Shown here: one piece after another, positions 45,986 through 54,845 of the stretch
How positions within the stretch are numbered: position 1 is the first letter of the stretch
Layout of the letters: each line of letters opens with the position of its first letter
Assembly (NCBI RefSeq): GCF_014302995.1
Contig: NZ_CP060295.1
Coordinates: 4,331,501 to 4,395,500, forward strand
Reading direction: 5' to 3'
DNA from: Variovorax sp. PAMC26660
Lineage (GTDB): Bacteria; Pseudomonadota; Gammaproteobacteria; Burkholderiales; Burkholderiaceae_C
DNA: 64,000 nt
The notes under the pieces: generated by a model
Database searches by the model: none
What the model was told of the DNA's origin: nothing
What the model saw: the letters and a program-made list of their open reading frames with translations, nothing else
Translations under genes and position numbers: made by a program

Positions 45986-46987
45986 ATGAGCTTCTTTGCC
46001 ATCCTGTGCGCGTTGCTGATCGAGCAGGTGCGGCCGTTGGGCCCGCGCAACCCCGTGTACGGCAGCGTTCTGGCGTGGACACGCTGGACCAGCCGCAACT
46101 TCGACGCGGGTAAGCCGCATCACGGTTGGATCGCATGGGGGCTTGCCGTGTTCTTGCCCACGCTCGTGGCGCTGGGCGTGCACTGGCTGCTGGTGCTCAC
46201 ATTGGGCCTGCCGTTCGCAGTGCTCTGGAGCATCGCGGTGCTCTACGTCACGCTGGGCTTTCGCCAGTTCAGCCATCACTTCACCGACATTCGCGATGCG
46301 CTCGACGAAGGCGACGAGCCGCTCGCGCGCTCGCTGCTGGCGCACTGGCAGGGTGTCGATGCCGCCGACTTGCCACGCAGCGAAATCGTGCGCCACGTCA
46401 TCGAGCATTCGGTGATCGCTGCGCATCGCCATGTGTTCGGCGTGCTGGCCTGGTTCTCGGTGATCGCGGCCATCGGTCTCGGGCCGGCCGGCGCGGTGTT
46501 CTATCGCATGAGCGAGTTCGTTGCGCGCTACTGGGCGCACAAGAACGGCGCTGCGGTGCAACCCTCGAGCGTGTCGGTGCAAGAGGCCGCAGACGGCGCC
46601 TGGCACGCGATCGACTGGCTGCCGGCGCGCATCACGGCCCTGGGTTTTGCCGTGGTCGGCAGCTTCGAGGAAGCGATCGATTGCTGGCGCAACGACGCGC
46701 GGCGCTTCCCGAACGAGAACGATGGTGTGATTCTGGCCGCCACCTCCGGTGCAGTGAATGTGCGTCTGGGCGGCGGCTCGCTGAGCCCCATCCCGACGCT
46801 CGACCCGTTGCCACGCGCGCAAGCCGGCGATTCCATTGCGGACGGTCGCCCGCCCGACAGCGGCAGCACGCCGGGGCGCGAGCCCGAGCCCGGCCACCTG
46901 CGCAGCGTGGTCGGCCTAGTCTGGCGCTCGGTCGTGATGTGGATGGTGCTGCTGGCCTTGCTCACACTCGCTCGCCTGCTGGGCTGA
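45986..46987 (+). CDS. CobD/CbiB-family membrane protein
   Basis: The protein has 333 residues with four or five membrane segments and an aminotransferase-independent CbiB-like core (FRQFSHHFTDIRDALDEGDE, VIEHSVIAAHRHVFGVLAWF, HAIDWLPARITALGFAVVGS). CbiB/CobD adds the aminopropanol arm to cobyric acid, but many betaproteobacteria carry this divergent paralogue (the AmpE/CobD-like group) without cobalamin genes nearby. No other cobalamin gene is in the window, so the role is unclear. hisC follows 16 bp downstream. Confidence 0.75.
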   Translation: MSFFAILCALLIEQVRPLGPRNPVYGSVLAWTRWTSRNFDAGKPHHGWIAWGLAVFLPTLVALGVHWLLVLTLGLPFAVLWSIAVLYVTLGFRQFSHHFTDIRDALDEGDEPLARSLLAHWQGVDAADLPRSEIVRHVIEHSVIAAHRHVFGVLAWFSVIAAIGLGPAGAVFYRMSEFVARYWAHKNGAAVQPSSVSVQEAADGAWHAIDWLPARITALGFAVVGSFEEAIDCWRNDARRFPNENDGVILAATSGAVNVRLGGGSLSPIPTLDPLPRAQAGDSIADGRPPDSGSTPGREPEPGHLRSVVGLVWRSVVMWMVLLALLTLARLLG

Positions 46988-47003
46988 GCGACCGGAAAAC
47001 GCC

Positions 47004-48086
47004 ATGACCACCGCAGTGCCGGTCTTCTGGAGCCCGCGCATCGGCGCGCTCGAACCCTACGTGCCCGGCGAGCAGCCGCACATCCAGAACCTCGTCAAGC
47101 TCAACACCAACGAGAACCCGTACCCGCCGTCGCCGAACGCCGTTGAGGCGATCCAGCGTGCGGCCGCGAACGGCCTGGAGCGCTACCCCGATCCCACCTC
47201 GCTCGCGCTGCGTGAAGCGGTCGCGCGCCGGCACGGGCTGCAGGCCGATCAGGTCTTCGCGGGCAACGGCTCGGACGAAGTGCTGGCACACGCCTTCTTC
47301 GCTTTCTTCCAGCAGGCCGAGCCATTGCTGATGCCGGATGTGAGCTACAGCTTCTACAAGGTCTATGCCCAGCTCTACGGCATTGCCTGTGAGCTGCAGC
47401 CGGTCGATGACGGCCTGCGCATCGATGTCGAAGCCATCGCGGCGCGCGCCCGTCGCGGCTGCGGCGGCATCGTGCTCGCGAATCCGAATGCGCCCACCGG
47501 CATCGGGCTGCCGCTGTCGCGCATCGAGCAACTTCTCGCGTCTTGTCCCGATCGCGTGGTGCTGGTCGACGAGGCGTACGTCGATTTCGGCGGCGAGAGC
47601 GCGCTGCCGCTGATCGGCAAGTACCCGAACCTGCTCGTGGTGCACACCCTCTCGAAGTCACGTGCGCTGGCCGGCCTGCGGGTCGGTTTCGCCTGTGGCC
47701 AGTCGCACCTGATCGACGCGTTGGTGCGCGTCAAGGACAGCTTCAATTCCTACCCGCTCGACCGCTTGGCATCGGCGGGTGCCGTGGCGGCACTCGATGA
47801 CGAGGCGTGGTTCAAGACCACCTGCGACAAGATCGCCGACACCCGCGAGGGGCTCAGCCTCCAGCTCGAAGACCTGGGTTTCGACGTGCTGCCCTCGCAG
47901 GCCAATTTCGTGTTCGCGCACCATCCGCGACGCGACGCGGCCGAACTGGCGGCGCTGCTGCGTGAGCGCGCGGTGCTGGTGCGGCACTTCAAGCAGCCGC
48001 GCATCGCACAGTACCTGCGCATCAGCATCGGTACGCGCGAGCAGTGCGGCGTGCTCGTGCAGCACCTGCAAGAAATCTTCACCTGA
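47004..48086 (+). CDS. hisC: Histidinol-phosphate aminotransferase
   Basis: This class I/II PLP aminotransferase has 360 residues. Motifs are LVKLNTNENPYPPSP, FAGNGSDEVLAHAF, LANPNAPTGI, LVDEAYVDFGG and the PLP lysine in HTLSKSRALAGLRVGFA. In histidine synthesis it converts imidazole-acetol phosphate to histidinol phosphate. It is outside the his operon and follows a CobD-like gene, so a CobC-type activity was considered; the sequence looks like true HisC. Confidence 0.9.
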   Translation: MTTAVPVFWSPRIGALEPYVPGEQPHIQNLVKLNTNENPYPPSPNAVEAIQRAAANGLERYPDPTSLALREAVARRHGLQADQVFAGNGSDEVLAHAFFAFFQQAEPLLMPDVSYSFYKVYAQLYGIACELQPVDDGLRIDVEAIAARARRGCGGIVLANPNAPTGIGLPLSRIEQLLASCPDRVVLVDEAYVDFGGESALPLIGKYPNLLVVHTLSKSRALAGLRVGFACGQSHLIDALVRVKDSFNSYPLDRLASAGAVAALDDEAWFKTTCDKIADTREGLSLQLEDLGFDVLPSQANFVFAHHPRRDAAELAALLRERAVLVRHFKQPRIAQYLRISIGTREQCGVLVQHLQEIFT

Positions 48087-48109
48087 AACCCCTGAGAGAA
48101 GTTTTGTCG

Positions 48110-49135
48110 ATGTCGAGCATTCCCACCGATCCGCGCGCTGTCGCCTGCGCATCTTTCTGGCAAGCCTTGAGCGACCGCCTCGAGAGCCTGCGTTCCTTGT
48201 CGGGCCACGAACTGGTGGGGGCGCTGAATGAGCTGCTGCAGCCCTTCTTTCCAAATCTGGCGGCCGAGGTGATGGGCGATCCGCCAGCCTTCAAGCTCGT
48301 GTTGACGGCGCAAGGCGCCGAGGACGATTTCGAAGACCTCATGGCGCTGGTGCAGAGCGCGCCCGCGTTGCCCCAGGTCGAAGTGGAGGCCTTCCGGCAG
48401 CGAATGAGCGAAGGTTTCAGTATGCGCATGAACGACTTCGAGCTCGCTTGCTCGGACGTTCTCGTGAAGCAGGAGCCCTACAGGGGCCGGGTGGCGCTGG
48501 AGATCGGCTTTGCCAAACCCATTCCAATGGACATGCGCGACCACGCGCGCCACATGAGCCTGATCATGCTCGACCACATTCTGGGCGAGTACGACTTCGC
48601 CGTGAAAGTCGGTGCGGTCGACCATATCGAGGCCGATGCACATGCGAGTTTCGATGGTGTGCCGCTCGATGATTTCGTGCATCTGTTCGACGCGTGCTGG
48701 CGCGAGGATCTTGGCCACACCGGCGTGTTTCCCACCGGCGAGCATGACTGGTCCGGCCTGACCGCCACGCGCACGGCCGAGGACGGCAGCGAGGTCGAGG
48801 CGGTCGTGATGCGCAACGATGCCGCGAATGCGCTGCTCGGGCGTGCGGACCTGGGGCATCGGCTCTCGGCCGCCATCCCCGTCGAATCGGGTGAAGAGCT
48901 GGACGAGGCGCGTGTCTACGAAGACCGGCTGACCGCACTGCTGCAGACGCACGGGGAAGGCTGCTGCACGCACGTCGTGCTGGAGGAGGGTGTTCGCACC
49001 ATCCACTTCCACGTGGCCAATCCGGAGGCGGCGATTGCGCATGCGCAATCGCTTCAGGTGGAGTCGGAGTTGCCGGTCAGGCTTGACCTTGCGTTCGATC
49101 CGACCTGGAAGTCGTATCGCGTCTGGCTGAGCTGA
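48110..49135 (+). CDS. Conserved hypothetical protein, possible DUF695 C-terminal domain
   Basis: The protein has 341 residues, acidic, without signal or membrane segments. The last about 95 residues (YEDRLTALLQTHGEGCCTHV, then TIHFHVANPEAAIAHAQS and LDLAFDPTWKSYRVWLS) resemble a DUF695 domain, whose members have a DPxWxxY ending. The N-terminal two-thirds is unfamiliar. The ATG at 48110 is supported by a GAGAGAA site and lies 23 bp after hisC. No function is proposed. Confidence 0.6.
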   Translation: MSSIPTDPRAVACASFWQALSDRLESLRSLSGHELVGALNELLQPFFPNLAAEVMGDPPAFKLVLTAQGAEDDFEDLMALVQSAPALPQVEVEAFRQRMSEGFSMRMNDFELACSDVLVKQEPYRGRVALEIGFAKPIPMDMRDHARHMSLIMLDHILGEYDFAVKVGAVDHIEADAHASFDGVPLDDFVHLFDACWREDLGHTGVFPTGEHDWSGLTATRTAEDGSEVEAVVMRNDAANALLGRADLGHRLSAAIPVESGEELDEARVYEDRLTALLQTHGEGCCTHVVLEEGVRTIHFHVANPEAAIAHAQSLQVESELPVRLDLAFDPTWKSYRVWLS

Positions 49136-49144
49136 CGCCCGGCT

Positions 49145-50104
49145 TCAGTACCGCTTCTGGCTCAGCTCGGCGAACAGCTCGCCGTAGATCTTGTAGCGGC
49201 TGGCGCTGATGGCGCCCGGCGCCGTGTTTGCGGCCGAAGCCACGTTGGCGATCACGCCGCAGCCCGGCTCGTGCAGGTGAGTGCAGTTGTAGAACTTGCA
49301 ATCGCCCATGTGCTCGGCAATGTCGGGCATCAAGCCGGCAAGCTGCATCGGCTCGATGTGATTCAGTCCGAACTCCTGGAAGCCCGGCGAGTCGATCAGG
49401 CCGGTGGTGCGCGCTTCGTCGATCCAGTACCAGGTGGTGCTGGTGGTCGTGTGCTTGCCTGAGTTCAGCGCCTGCGAAATCTCTTGCGTCAACACGGTCG
49501 CGCCGGGCACCAGCAGGTTGGTCAGGGTGCTTTTGCCCGAGCCTGAGGGCCCGAGCACAAGGGTGGTTTTGCCAGAAAGAAGCTTCATCAGCGAGGCGTA
49601 GTCCGCCTCGCCCGAAGCCTTCAGCGACAGCGGCAGCACACCGTGATGCATGCGGCGATAGGGCGCCAGCTTGTTCCACGCACGCCCGAAGGGCTCGACG
49701 AGGTCACTCTTGTTGAGCGCGATGATCGGTGTGATGCGCTCGGCCTGCGCCGCGATCAGCGCACGCGCCAGTTGATGCTCTGAGAACTCCGGCTCGGCCG
49801 CGATCAGGATCAGCACGTGGTCGAGGTTGGCCGCAAAAGATTTGGTGCGAATCTCGTCCTGTCGATAAAAGAGGTTGCGACGCGGCAGCACCTCTTCGAT
49901 GGTGCCTTCGTCCTCGGTGGCCTGCCAGCGCACGCGGTCGCCGACGACGGCCTGGCTCTTCTTGCCGCGCGGGTGGCAGATCAGCCGCTCTCCGGCTGGC
50001 GTTTCGACAAGGCAATGACGCCCATGGCTGGCAACGACGAGACCATCGTGGAGTGTCTTTGCAGCAGTGGCTGCAGAGGCAGTGGCGCGGGCCGGTTTAG
50101 CCAC
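49145..50104 (-). CDS. rsgA: Ribosome biogenesis GTPase RsgA
   Basis: This circularly permuted GTPase matures the 30S subunit. The protein has 319 residues. An OB-fold region comes first, then G4 ALNKSDL, G1 GPSGSGKSTL and G3 DSPGFQEFG in permuted order. The C-terminal zinc-knuckle region includes CKFYNCTHLHEPGCGV. It is last in the minus-strand unit M48 peptidase-pterin dehydratase-rsgA, starting 12 bp after the dehydratase. Confidence 0.96.
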   Translation of the reverse strand: MAKPARATASAATAAKTLHDGLVVASHGRHCLVETPAGERLICHPRGKKSQAVVGDRVRWQATEDEGTIEEVLPRRNLFYRQDEIRTKSFAANLDHVLILIAAEPEFSEHQLARALIAAQAERITPIIALNKSDLVEPFGRAWNKLAPYRRMHHGVLPLSLKASGEADYASLMKLLSGKTTLVLGPSGSGKSTLTNLLVPGATVLTQEISQALNSGKHTTTSTTWYWIDEARTTGLIDSPGFQEFGLNHIEPMQLAGLMPDIAEHMGDCKFYNCTHLHEPGCGVIANVASAANTAPGAISASRYKIYGELFAELSQKRY

Positions 50105-50116
50105 AGGCGCGTTCCG

Positions 50117-50479
50117 TCATGCGGCGGAGCTCGCGACCAGCGCGTTGGCTTGTCGTGCGCAATCGAAGTCGGTGACCGACAGGCCGCCCACGTCATGCGT
50201 GTTGAAGCGCACCACACAGCGGTTGTAGTGCACCGACAGGTCGGGGTGATGGTCTTGCGTGTGCGCCACGAAGGCCAGCGCGTTCACGAAGGCGATGGTC
50301 TCGAAGTAGTTGGCGAAGGTGAAGGTCTTCTCGATGGCGACATCGGCGCCGTCGCCCGTGAGCTTCCAGCCCTCGAGCTGGGCGAGGCCCGAAACGATCT
50401 CGGTGGCGCTCAGCGCCTTGCGGGGAATGTTTTTCCAGTCTTTGGGCTTGAACATGCTGCTCATGAGGGGCTTCGGCAA
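50117..50479 (-). CDS. phhB: 4a-hydroxytetrahydrobiopterin dehydratase
   Basis: This pterin-4a-carbinolamine dehydratase recycles tetrahydropterin in aromatic-amino-acid hydroxylation; the protein also resembles DCoH. It has 120 residues with the conserved core EKTFTFANYFETIAFVNALA and the catalytic DHHPDLSVHYNRCVVRFNTH, shown here as AHTQDHHPDLSVHYN and THDVGGLS. An alternative start is the ATG at 50464. No phenylalanine hydroxylase gene is in the window. It lies between the M48 peptidase and rsgA genes. Confidence 0.93.
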   Translation of the reverse strand: MPKPLMSSMFKPKDWKNIPRKALSATEIVSGLAQLEGWKLTGDGADVAIEKTFTFANYFETIAFVNALAFVAHTQDHHPDLSVHYNRCVVRFNTHDVGGLSVTDFDCARQANALVASSAA

Positions 50480-50498
50480 AAGGTTGTTGATGCGGTGG

Positions 50499-51758
50499 TC
50501 ATGCCGCCGTCATGCGCGCCAGGCGCTCGGAGGCAGGCGGATGGGAGTAGTAGAACTTGACGAACACCGGATCGGGCGTGAGCGTCGATGCGTTGTCCTG
50601 GTAGAGCTTGAGCAGGGCGGCTGACAGATCGGCGCCGCTGGTCTGGGCCACCGCATAGGCGTCGGCCTCGAACTCGTGCTTGCGCGACAGGCGTGCGGGC
50701 AGCGGTGCAACGAAGAAGCCGAACACCGGCACGGCGAGCATGAACAGCAGCAGTGCCAGCGCGCTGTTGGGCGCGGTCATGTTGGGCTGCACGCCCAGGC
50801 CCGTGTAGAACCACACCTGGGTCGAGACCCAACCCAGCAGGGCGAAGCCGGCGAGGCTCAGCGCGAACATGGCGACCAGCCGCTTCACGATGTGGCGGTG
50901 CTTGAAGTGGCCGAGTTCGTGCGCGAGCACCGCTTCCACTTCCCCGGCGTTGAGCTGGCGCAGCAGCGTGTCGTAGAACACCACGCGTTTGCTCGCGCCA
51001 AAGCCGGTGAAATAGGCATTCGCATGGGCGCTGCGGGTGCTGCCGTCCATCACGAACAGGCCCTTGGCCGCGAAGCCGCAGCGCTTCATCAGCGCCGTCA
51101 CGCGTGCCTTCAGCGTCGGGTCATCGAGCGGCTTGAACTTGTTGAACAGCGGAGCAATGAAGGTCGGATAGATCAGCATCAACAGCAGGTTGAAGCCCAT
51201 CCACGAAGCCCAGGCCCACAGCCACCAGAGGGTTCCGGCTGCGCCCATGAGCCACAGGATCAGCGCTGCGATAGGCAGCCCGATCAGCGCACCGAGCAGC
51301 GTCGACTTGGCGGTGTCGGCCAGCCAGAGCTTCCAGGTCATCTTGTTGAAGCCGAAGCGCTCTTCGAGCCTGAAGGTCTGCCAGAGCGTGAAGGGCAGCT
51401 CGAGCAAGCCGCCGATGACAGCGAAGGCCGCCAGCAGCACCAGTTGCTGCACCATGCCGCCGCCGATCCACACCAGCAGCAGCTTGTTGAGCACGTCGAG
51501 CCCGCCGAGCAGTGTCCAGCCCAGCAGCAGTGCGGCGCTCCAGGCCATTTCGACGAGGCCGAAGCGCGCCTTGGCGATGGTGTAGTCGGCCGCCTTCTGG
51601 TGGGCGGCGAGCGTGATGGTCTGGGCGAAGGCGGCCGGCACGGTGCCGCGGTGCCGCGCCACGTGGCGCACCTGCCGCGAAGCCAGCCAGAACTTCACGA
51701 GCAGGCCTGCAACCAGCGCGACCGCAAAGGCAATGGTGAAGATGAGCGAATAGGACAT
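50499..51758 (-). CDS. M48-family (Ste24/CAAX-prenyl-protease-like) membrane metallopeptidase
   Basis: The protein has 419 residues with six or seven membrane segments. The zinc motif HELGH occurs in [20 protein letters not shown] (written here as [13 protein letters not shown]) and the third ligand in [12 protein letters not shown]. This Ste24-type layout occurs in many bacteria; substrates are membrane proteins of unknown identity. It leads a three-gene unit and is divergent from orn, with a 59-bp gap. Confidence 0.92.
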   Translation of the reverse strand: MSYSLIFTIAFAVALVAGLLVKFWLASRQVRHVARHRGTVPAAFAQTITLAAHQKAADYTIAKARFGLVEMAWSAALLLGWTLLGGLDVLNKLLLVWIGGGMVQQLVLLAAFAVIGGLLELPFTLWQTFRLEERFGFNKMTWKLWLADTAKSTLLGALIGLPIAALILWLMGAAGTLWWLWAWASWMGFNLLLMLIYPTFIAPLFNKFKPLDDPTLKARVTALMKRCGFAAKGLFVMDGSTRSAHANAYFTGFGASKRVVFYDTLLRQLNAGEVEAVLAHELGHFKHRHIVKRLVAMFALSLAGFALLGWVSTQVWFYTGLGVQPNMTAPNSALALLLFMLAVPVFGFFVAPLPARLSRKHEFEADAYAVAQTSGADLSAALLKLYQDNASTLTPDPVFVKFYYSHPPASERLARMTAA

Positions 51759-51817
51759 GGAGCGCGGAGTTTAGCCCTCGGTATCTGCAGGCGCGGGCCG
51801 TCGGCGACAATCCCGCG

Positions 51818-52414
51818 ATGCCTGAATCCATTGTCCCGACGCCCCCCGCAGCCACGCCCACCCTGAAGAAAAGCGACCAGAACCTGGTCTGGCTGGACTG
51901 CGAAATGAGCGGCCTCGACCCCGAGAAAGAGCGCCTGCTCGAAATCGCCGTGGTTGTCACCGGCCCCGACCTGACGCCCCGCATCGACGGCCCCGTGCTT
52001 GTCATCCATCAAAGCGACGCCGTCCTCGACGCCATGGACGCCTGGAACAAAGGCACCCACGGCCGCAGCGGGCTGATCGACAAGGTGAAAGCCTCCACGC
52101 TCGACGAAGCGGCCGCCGAGCAGCAACTGCTCGAATTCATCGCCAAGTACATCCCCCGCAGCGGCTCGCCCATGTGCGGTAACACCATCGGGCAGGACCG
52201 GCGCTTCCTGGTCAAGTTCATGCCCAAGCTGGAGGCGTACTTCCACTACCGCAACCTCGACGTCAGCACCCTGAAGGAACTGGCCAAGCGCTGGAAACCT
52301 TCGGCCTACAGCGCCTTCAAGAAACAGCAGGCGCACACCGCGCTGGCCGACGTGCACGAGTCCATCGAGGAACTCGCCCATTACCGCGAAACCTTTCTGC
52401 GCCTGACCGATTGA
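51818..52414 (+). CDS. orn: Oligoribonuclease
   Basis: This DEDDh 3'-5' exonuclease degrades dinucleotides to mononucleotides and is often essential. The protein has 198 residues. Catalytic motifs are [20 protein letters not shown] (DxE), [12 protein letters not shown] with Asp, and [19 protein letters not shown] with the His and last Asp. It has an N-terminal stretch of about 20 residues before the exonuclease fold, longer than in E. coli. It is divergent from the M48 peptidase. Confidence 0.96.
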   Translation: MPESIVPTPPAATPTLKKSDQNLVWLDCEMSGLDPEKERLLEIAVVVTGPDLTPRIDGPVLVIHQSDAVLDAMDAWNKGTHGRSGLIDKVKASTLDEAAAEQQLLEFIAKYIPRSGSPMCGNTIGQDRRFLVKFMPKLEAYFHYRNLDVSTLKELAKRWKPSAYSAFKKQQAHTALADVHESIEELAHYRETFLRLTD

Positions 52415-52421
52415 CAAGGGA

Positions 52422-52665
52422 TTAGGTAAAAACCCGAAGCCGTGCCATAATCGCAGGCTTCGCTGGTTTGAATAGGTCTTAGGACACAGATCAGCGTCTC
52501 TTGCATCTCCCTATCTTGCACACCGCGCCCGATCGCATCCGCTGATCAAAAAGGGCCACAGCCTCAGGCGTTAGCCAGAAGCTGAATGTCGTTGGATGGT
52601 TGATGTTTTTAACCACCAACGGGGCGCCGCCTACGGCAGCGCTCGCGTTTGAGATTGATATCTAC
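52422..52665 (+). promoter_or_regulatory. Promoter and long 5' leader of the DEAD-box helicase gene
   Basis: A candidate promoter (ttaggt 52422-52427, 18 bp, cataat 52446-52451) lies about 215 bp before the preferred start, leaving a leader of about 210 nt without a supported gene. Long leaders are common for cold-inducible RNA helicase genes, but no specific motif is recognised here. Confidence 0.4.
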
Positions 52666-54633
52666 ATGACCGACGCTTTTGAAGCGCAGGGCGAGTTCGC
52701 GCCTGTGCAATCCGCTACCAACAACGAATTCACCGCCGCTGTGGACACCATGTCCGAAGCGCCGATCCTCGAGGCGCTCGACGCAGCCGCCCCCGAGATC
52801 GCTGCGGTTGAAGAACCCAGCCTGCCCAACGGCTTCATTCGCCTGGGCCTCGCCCCCGAACTGATCGCCGCCGTGGCCGACCTGGGCTTCACCCAGCCGA
52901 CCACCGTGCAAGACAAGGTGATCCCGCTCGCCATGGGCGGCGAAGCCGGCCAGGACGGCAAGGCCCGTTTTGTCGACCTGATGGTCTCCAGCCAGACTGG
53001 TTCGGGCAAGACCGCAGCCTTCCTGCTGCCCGTGCTGCACACGCTCCTGAAGCGCCAGGCCGAAGCCGAAGCCGAAGCCAAGGCTGAATTCCAGCGCCAG
53101 GCCGCTGAAGCTGCCGCTCGCGGCGAAGCCGTGCCGAAGAAGCCGAAGCGCAAGGACCCGACCAACGCCCGCCATTTCAAGGCCGCCACCCCCGGCGCCC
53201 TGATCCTGTGCCCGACGCGCGAACTCGCCCAGCAAGTTGCGCACGACGCCATCGAACTGGTTCGCCATTGCCGCGGCCTGCGCATTGCCAACGTGGTGGG
53301 CGGCATGCCTTACCAACTGCAGATCGCCAAGCTGCAGAACGCCGACCTTGTGGTTGCCACGCCCGGCCGTCTGCTCGACCTGCAGCGCTCGCAGCAACTC
53401 AAGCTCGACCAGGTCAAGTTCCTGGTGGTCGACGAAGCCGACCGCATGCTCGACCTCGGCTTCTCCGACGATCTGGCCGAAGTCAATCAGCTCACCATCG
53501 AGCGCCAGCAAACGATGATGTTCAGCGCGACCTTCGCGCCGCGCATCCAGCAGCTGGCCCAGCGCGTCATGCGCGAGCCGCAGCGCATCACCATCGACAG
53601 CCCGCAGGAAAAGCACGCCAACATCAAGCAGTCGCTGTACTGGGCTGACAACAGCCAGCACAAGCGCAAGTTGCTCGACCACTGGCTGCGCGACACCAGC
53701 ATCAACCAGGCCATCGTGTTCGCCAGCACGCAAGTCGAGTGCGACGGCCTCGCCAACGACCTGCAGCAAGAAGGCTTCAGCGCCGTGGCGCTGCACGGCG
53801 CCCTGAGCCAGGGCCTGCGCAACCGCCGCCTGATGGCGCTGCGCCAAGGTCAAGTCCAGATCCTGGTGGCCACCGACGTTGCCGCCCGCGGCATCGACGT
53901 GCCGACCATCACCCACGTCTTCAACTTCGGCCTGCCGATGAAGGCCGAGGACTACACCCACCGCATCGGCCGCACCGGCCGTGCAGGCCGCGACGGCCTG
54001 GCCATCACCTTTGCCGAGTTCCGCGATCGCCGCAAGATCATGGACATCGAGCAATACAGCCGCCAGCAGTTCAAGGCTGAAGTCGTTGCCGGTCTCGAGC
54101 CGCAACAGCGCATGCCGCAATCGCGTCCCCCGATGGGCGAGTACCGTGGCGGCGGTCGCGACAGCCGTGACAACCATTCGCGCGACCGCAAGTTCGGTGG
54201 CGGCGGCGCACCTCGCGGTGGCAATGCCGGCGGCTTCGGCGGCGGCAACAGCGGCTACGCCGGTGCCAGCGGCTTCAACGACCGCGGCTCGCGCGGTCCG
54301 GCTGCTCCGGGCCCGCGTGGCTTCGGTGGCGGCGGCCAGGGCCACGGCCATGGCGGCGGTCACAACGCTGGTTTCGGCGGCGGCCGTGACGAAGGCGGCG
54401 GCGGTTACGGTCGCAAGCCGGGCTGGGGCGACAACGCTCCGCGCGGCGGCGGCAACGGCGGTGGCCGTGGTGAAGGCGGCGGTTTCGCACCTCGCGAAGG
54501 CTTCGCTCCCCGCGAAGGTTTTGCACCGCGTGAAGGCTTCGCACCGCGCGGCAATGGCGCAGGTCACGGCGGCCCGGGCAAGGTGTTCGTGCCCCGCGAC
54601 GCACAAAAGCGTGCGTTCAAGCCCACGCGCTGA
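52666..54633 (+). CDS. rhlE: RhlE-type DEAD-box RNA helicase with Gly-rich tail
   Basis: The protein has 655 residues. Core motifs in order: Q-motif region GFTQPTTVQDKVIPLAMGG, Walker A SSQTGSGKT, PTRELA, DEAD (VVDEADRMLDLGF), SAT, and HRIGRTGRAGRDG. An insert of about 35 residues between motifs (KRQAEAEAEAKAEFQRQAAE-rich) is unusual. The last about 150 residues are Gly/Arg/Asn-rich (RGG-like) with three tandem FAPREG units. The start at 52666 follows the longest conserved region; an in-frame ATG at 52600 is possible. Confidence 0.93.
   Translation: MTDAFEAQGEFAPVQSATNNEFTAAVDTMSEAPILEALDAAAPEIAAVEEPSLPNGFIRLGLAPELIAAVADLGFTQPTTVQDKVIPLAMGGEAGQDGKARFVDLMVSSQTGSGKTAAFLLPVLHTLLKRQAEAEAEAKAEFQRQAAEAAARGEAVPKKPKRKDPTNARHFKAATPGALILCPTRELAQQVAHDAIELVRHCRGLRIANVVGGMPYQLQIAKLQNADLVVATPGRLLDLQRSQQLKLDQVKFLVVDEADRMLDLGFSDDLAEVNQLTIERQQTMMFSATFAPRIQQLAQRVMREPQRITIDSPQEKHANIKQSLYWADNSQHKRKLLDHWLRDTSINQAIVFASTQVECDGLANDLQQEGFSAVALHGALSQGLRNRRLMALRQGQVQILVATDVAARGIDVPTITHVFNFGLPMKAEDYTHRIGRTGRAGRDGLAITFAEFRDRRKIMDIEQYSRQQFKAEVVAGLEPQQRMPQSRPPMGEYRGGGRDSRDNHSRDRKFGGGGAPRGGNAGGFGGGNSGYAGASGFNDRGSRGPAAPGPRGFGGGGQGHGHGGGHNAGFGGGRDEGGGGYGRKPGWGDNAPRGGGNGGGRGEGGGFAPREGFAPREGFAPREGFAPRGNGAGHGGPGKVFVPRDAQKRAFKPTR
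54484..54552 (+). repeat. Tandem 18-bp repeat encoding FAPREG units
   Basis: Three 18-bp units encode FAPREG (54484-54501, 54502-54519, 54520-54537) followed by a partial FAPRG (54538-54552). Third-position changes between units show that the repeat is not brand new. It lies in the disordered C-terminal tail of the RhlE-type helicase, starting at residue 607. Confidence 0.8.
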
Positions 54634-54668
54634 TCCATCGCAGAGCGGCCAACCAGCCGCCTCGCCCC

Positions 54669-54705
54669 CAAAAAGCCCGCGCTTCGCAAGAAGCGCGGGC
54701 TTTTT
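54669..54705 (+). terminator. Rho-independent terminator after the helicase gene
   Basis: A stem AAAAGCCCGCGCTT/AAGCGCGGGCTTTT with a six-base loop and a T-run ends the helicase transcript 36 bp after its stop codon. Confidence 0.95.
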
Positions 54706-54745
54706 CATTGCGGGTTTCCGAGGGGCCTATCGCGTTGAAATTTGA

Positions 54746-54774
54746 TTGACATATAAATCGATGAAAAGTAATGT
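54746..54774 (+). promoter_or_regulatory. Candidate promoter of the opine-dehydrogenase operon
   Basis: A consensus TTGACA (54746-54751) is followed after 17 bp by taatgt (54769-54774), in an AT-rich stretch (54741-54779) that stands out in this GC-rich DNA. The first gene starts 71 bp downstream. The rest of the gap 54780-54845 shows no other signal. Confidence 0.45.
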
Positions 54775-54845
54775 AATGGCGCATTGCTCCCCGGGTCCGC
54801 CCTGCGGCCGCCGGTTCATCGACATCTGCTTTTCAACTTTTGAAC

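Noticed and set aside
47004..48086. hisC as CobC (threonine-phosphate decarboxylase) because of the CobD-like neighbour
   Set aside because: The sequence has the standard HisC motifs and no other cobalamin gene is present.
52609..54708. A 699-codon minus-strand frame opposite the RNA helicase gene
   Set aside because: It is antisense to conserved helicase motifs, and its composition reflects Gly/Arg codons read backwards.
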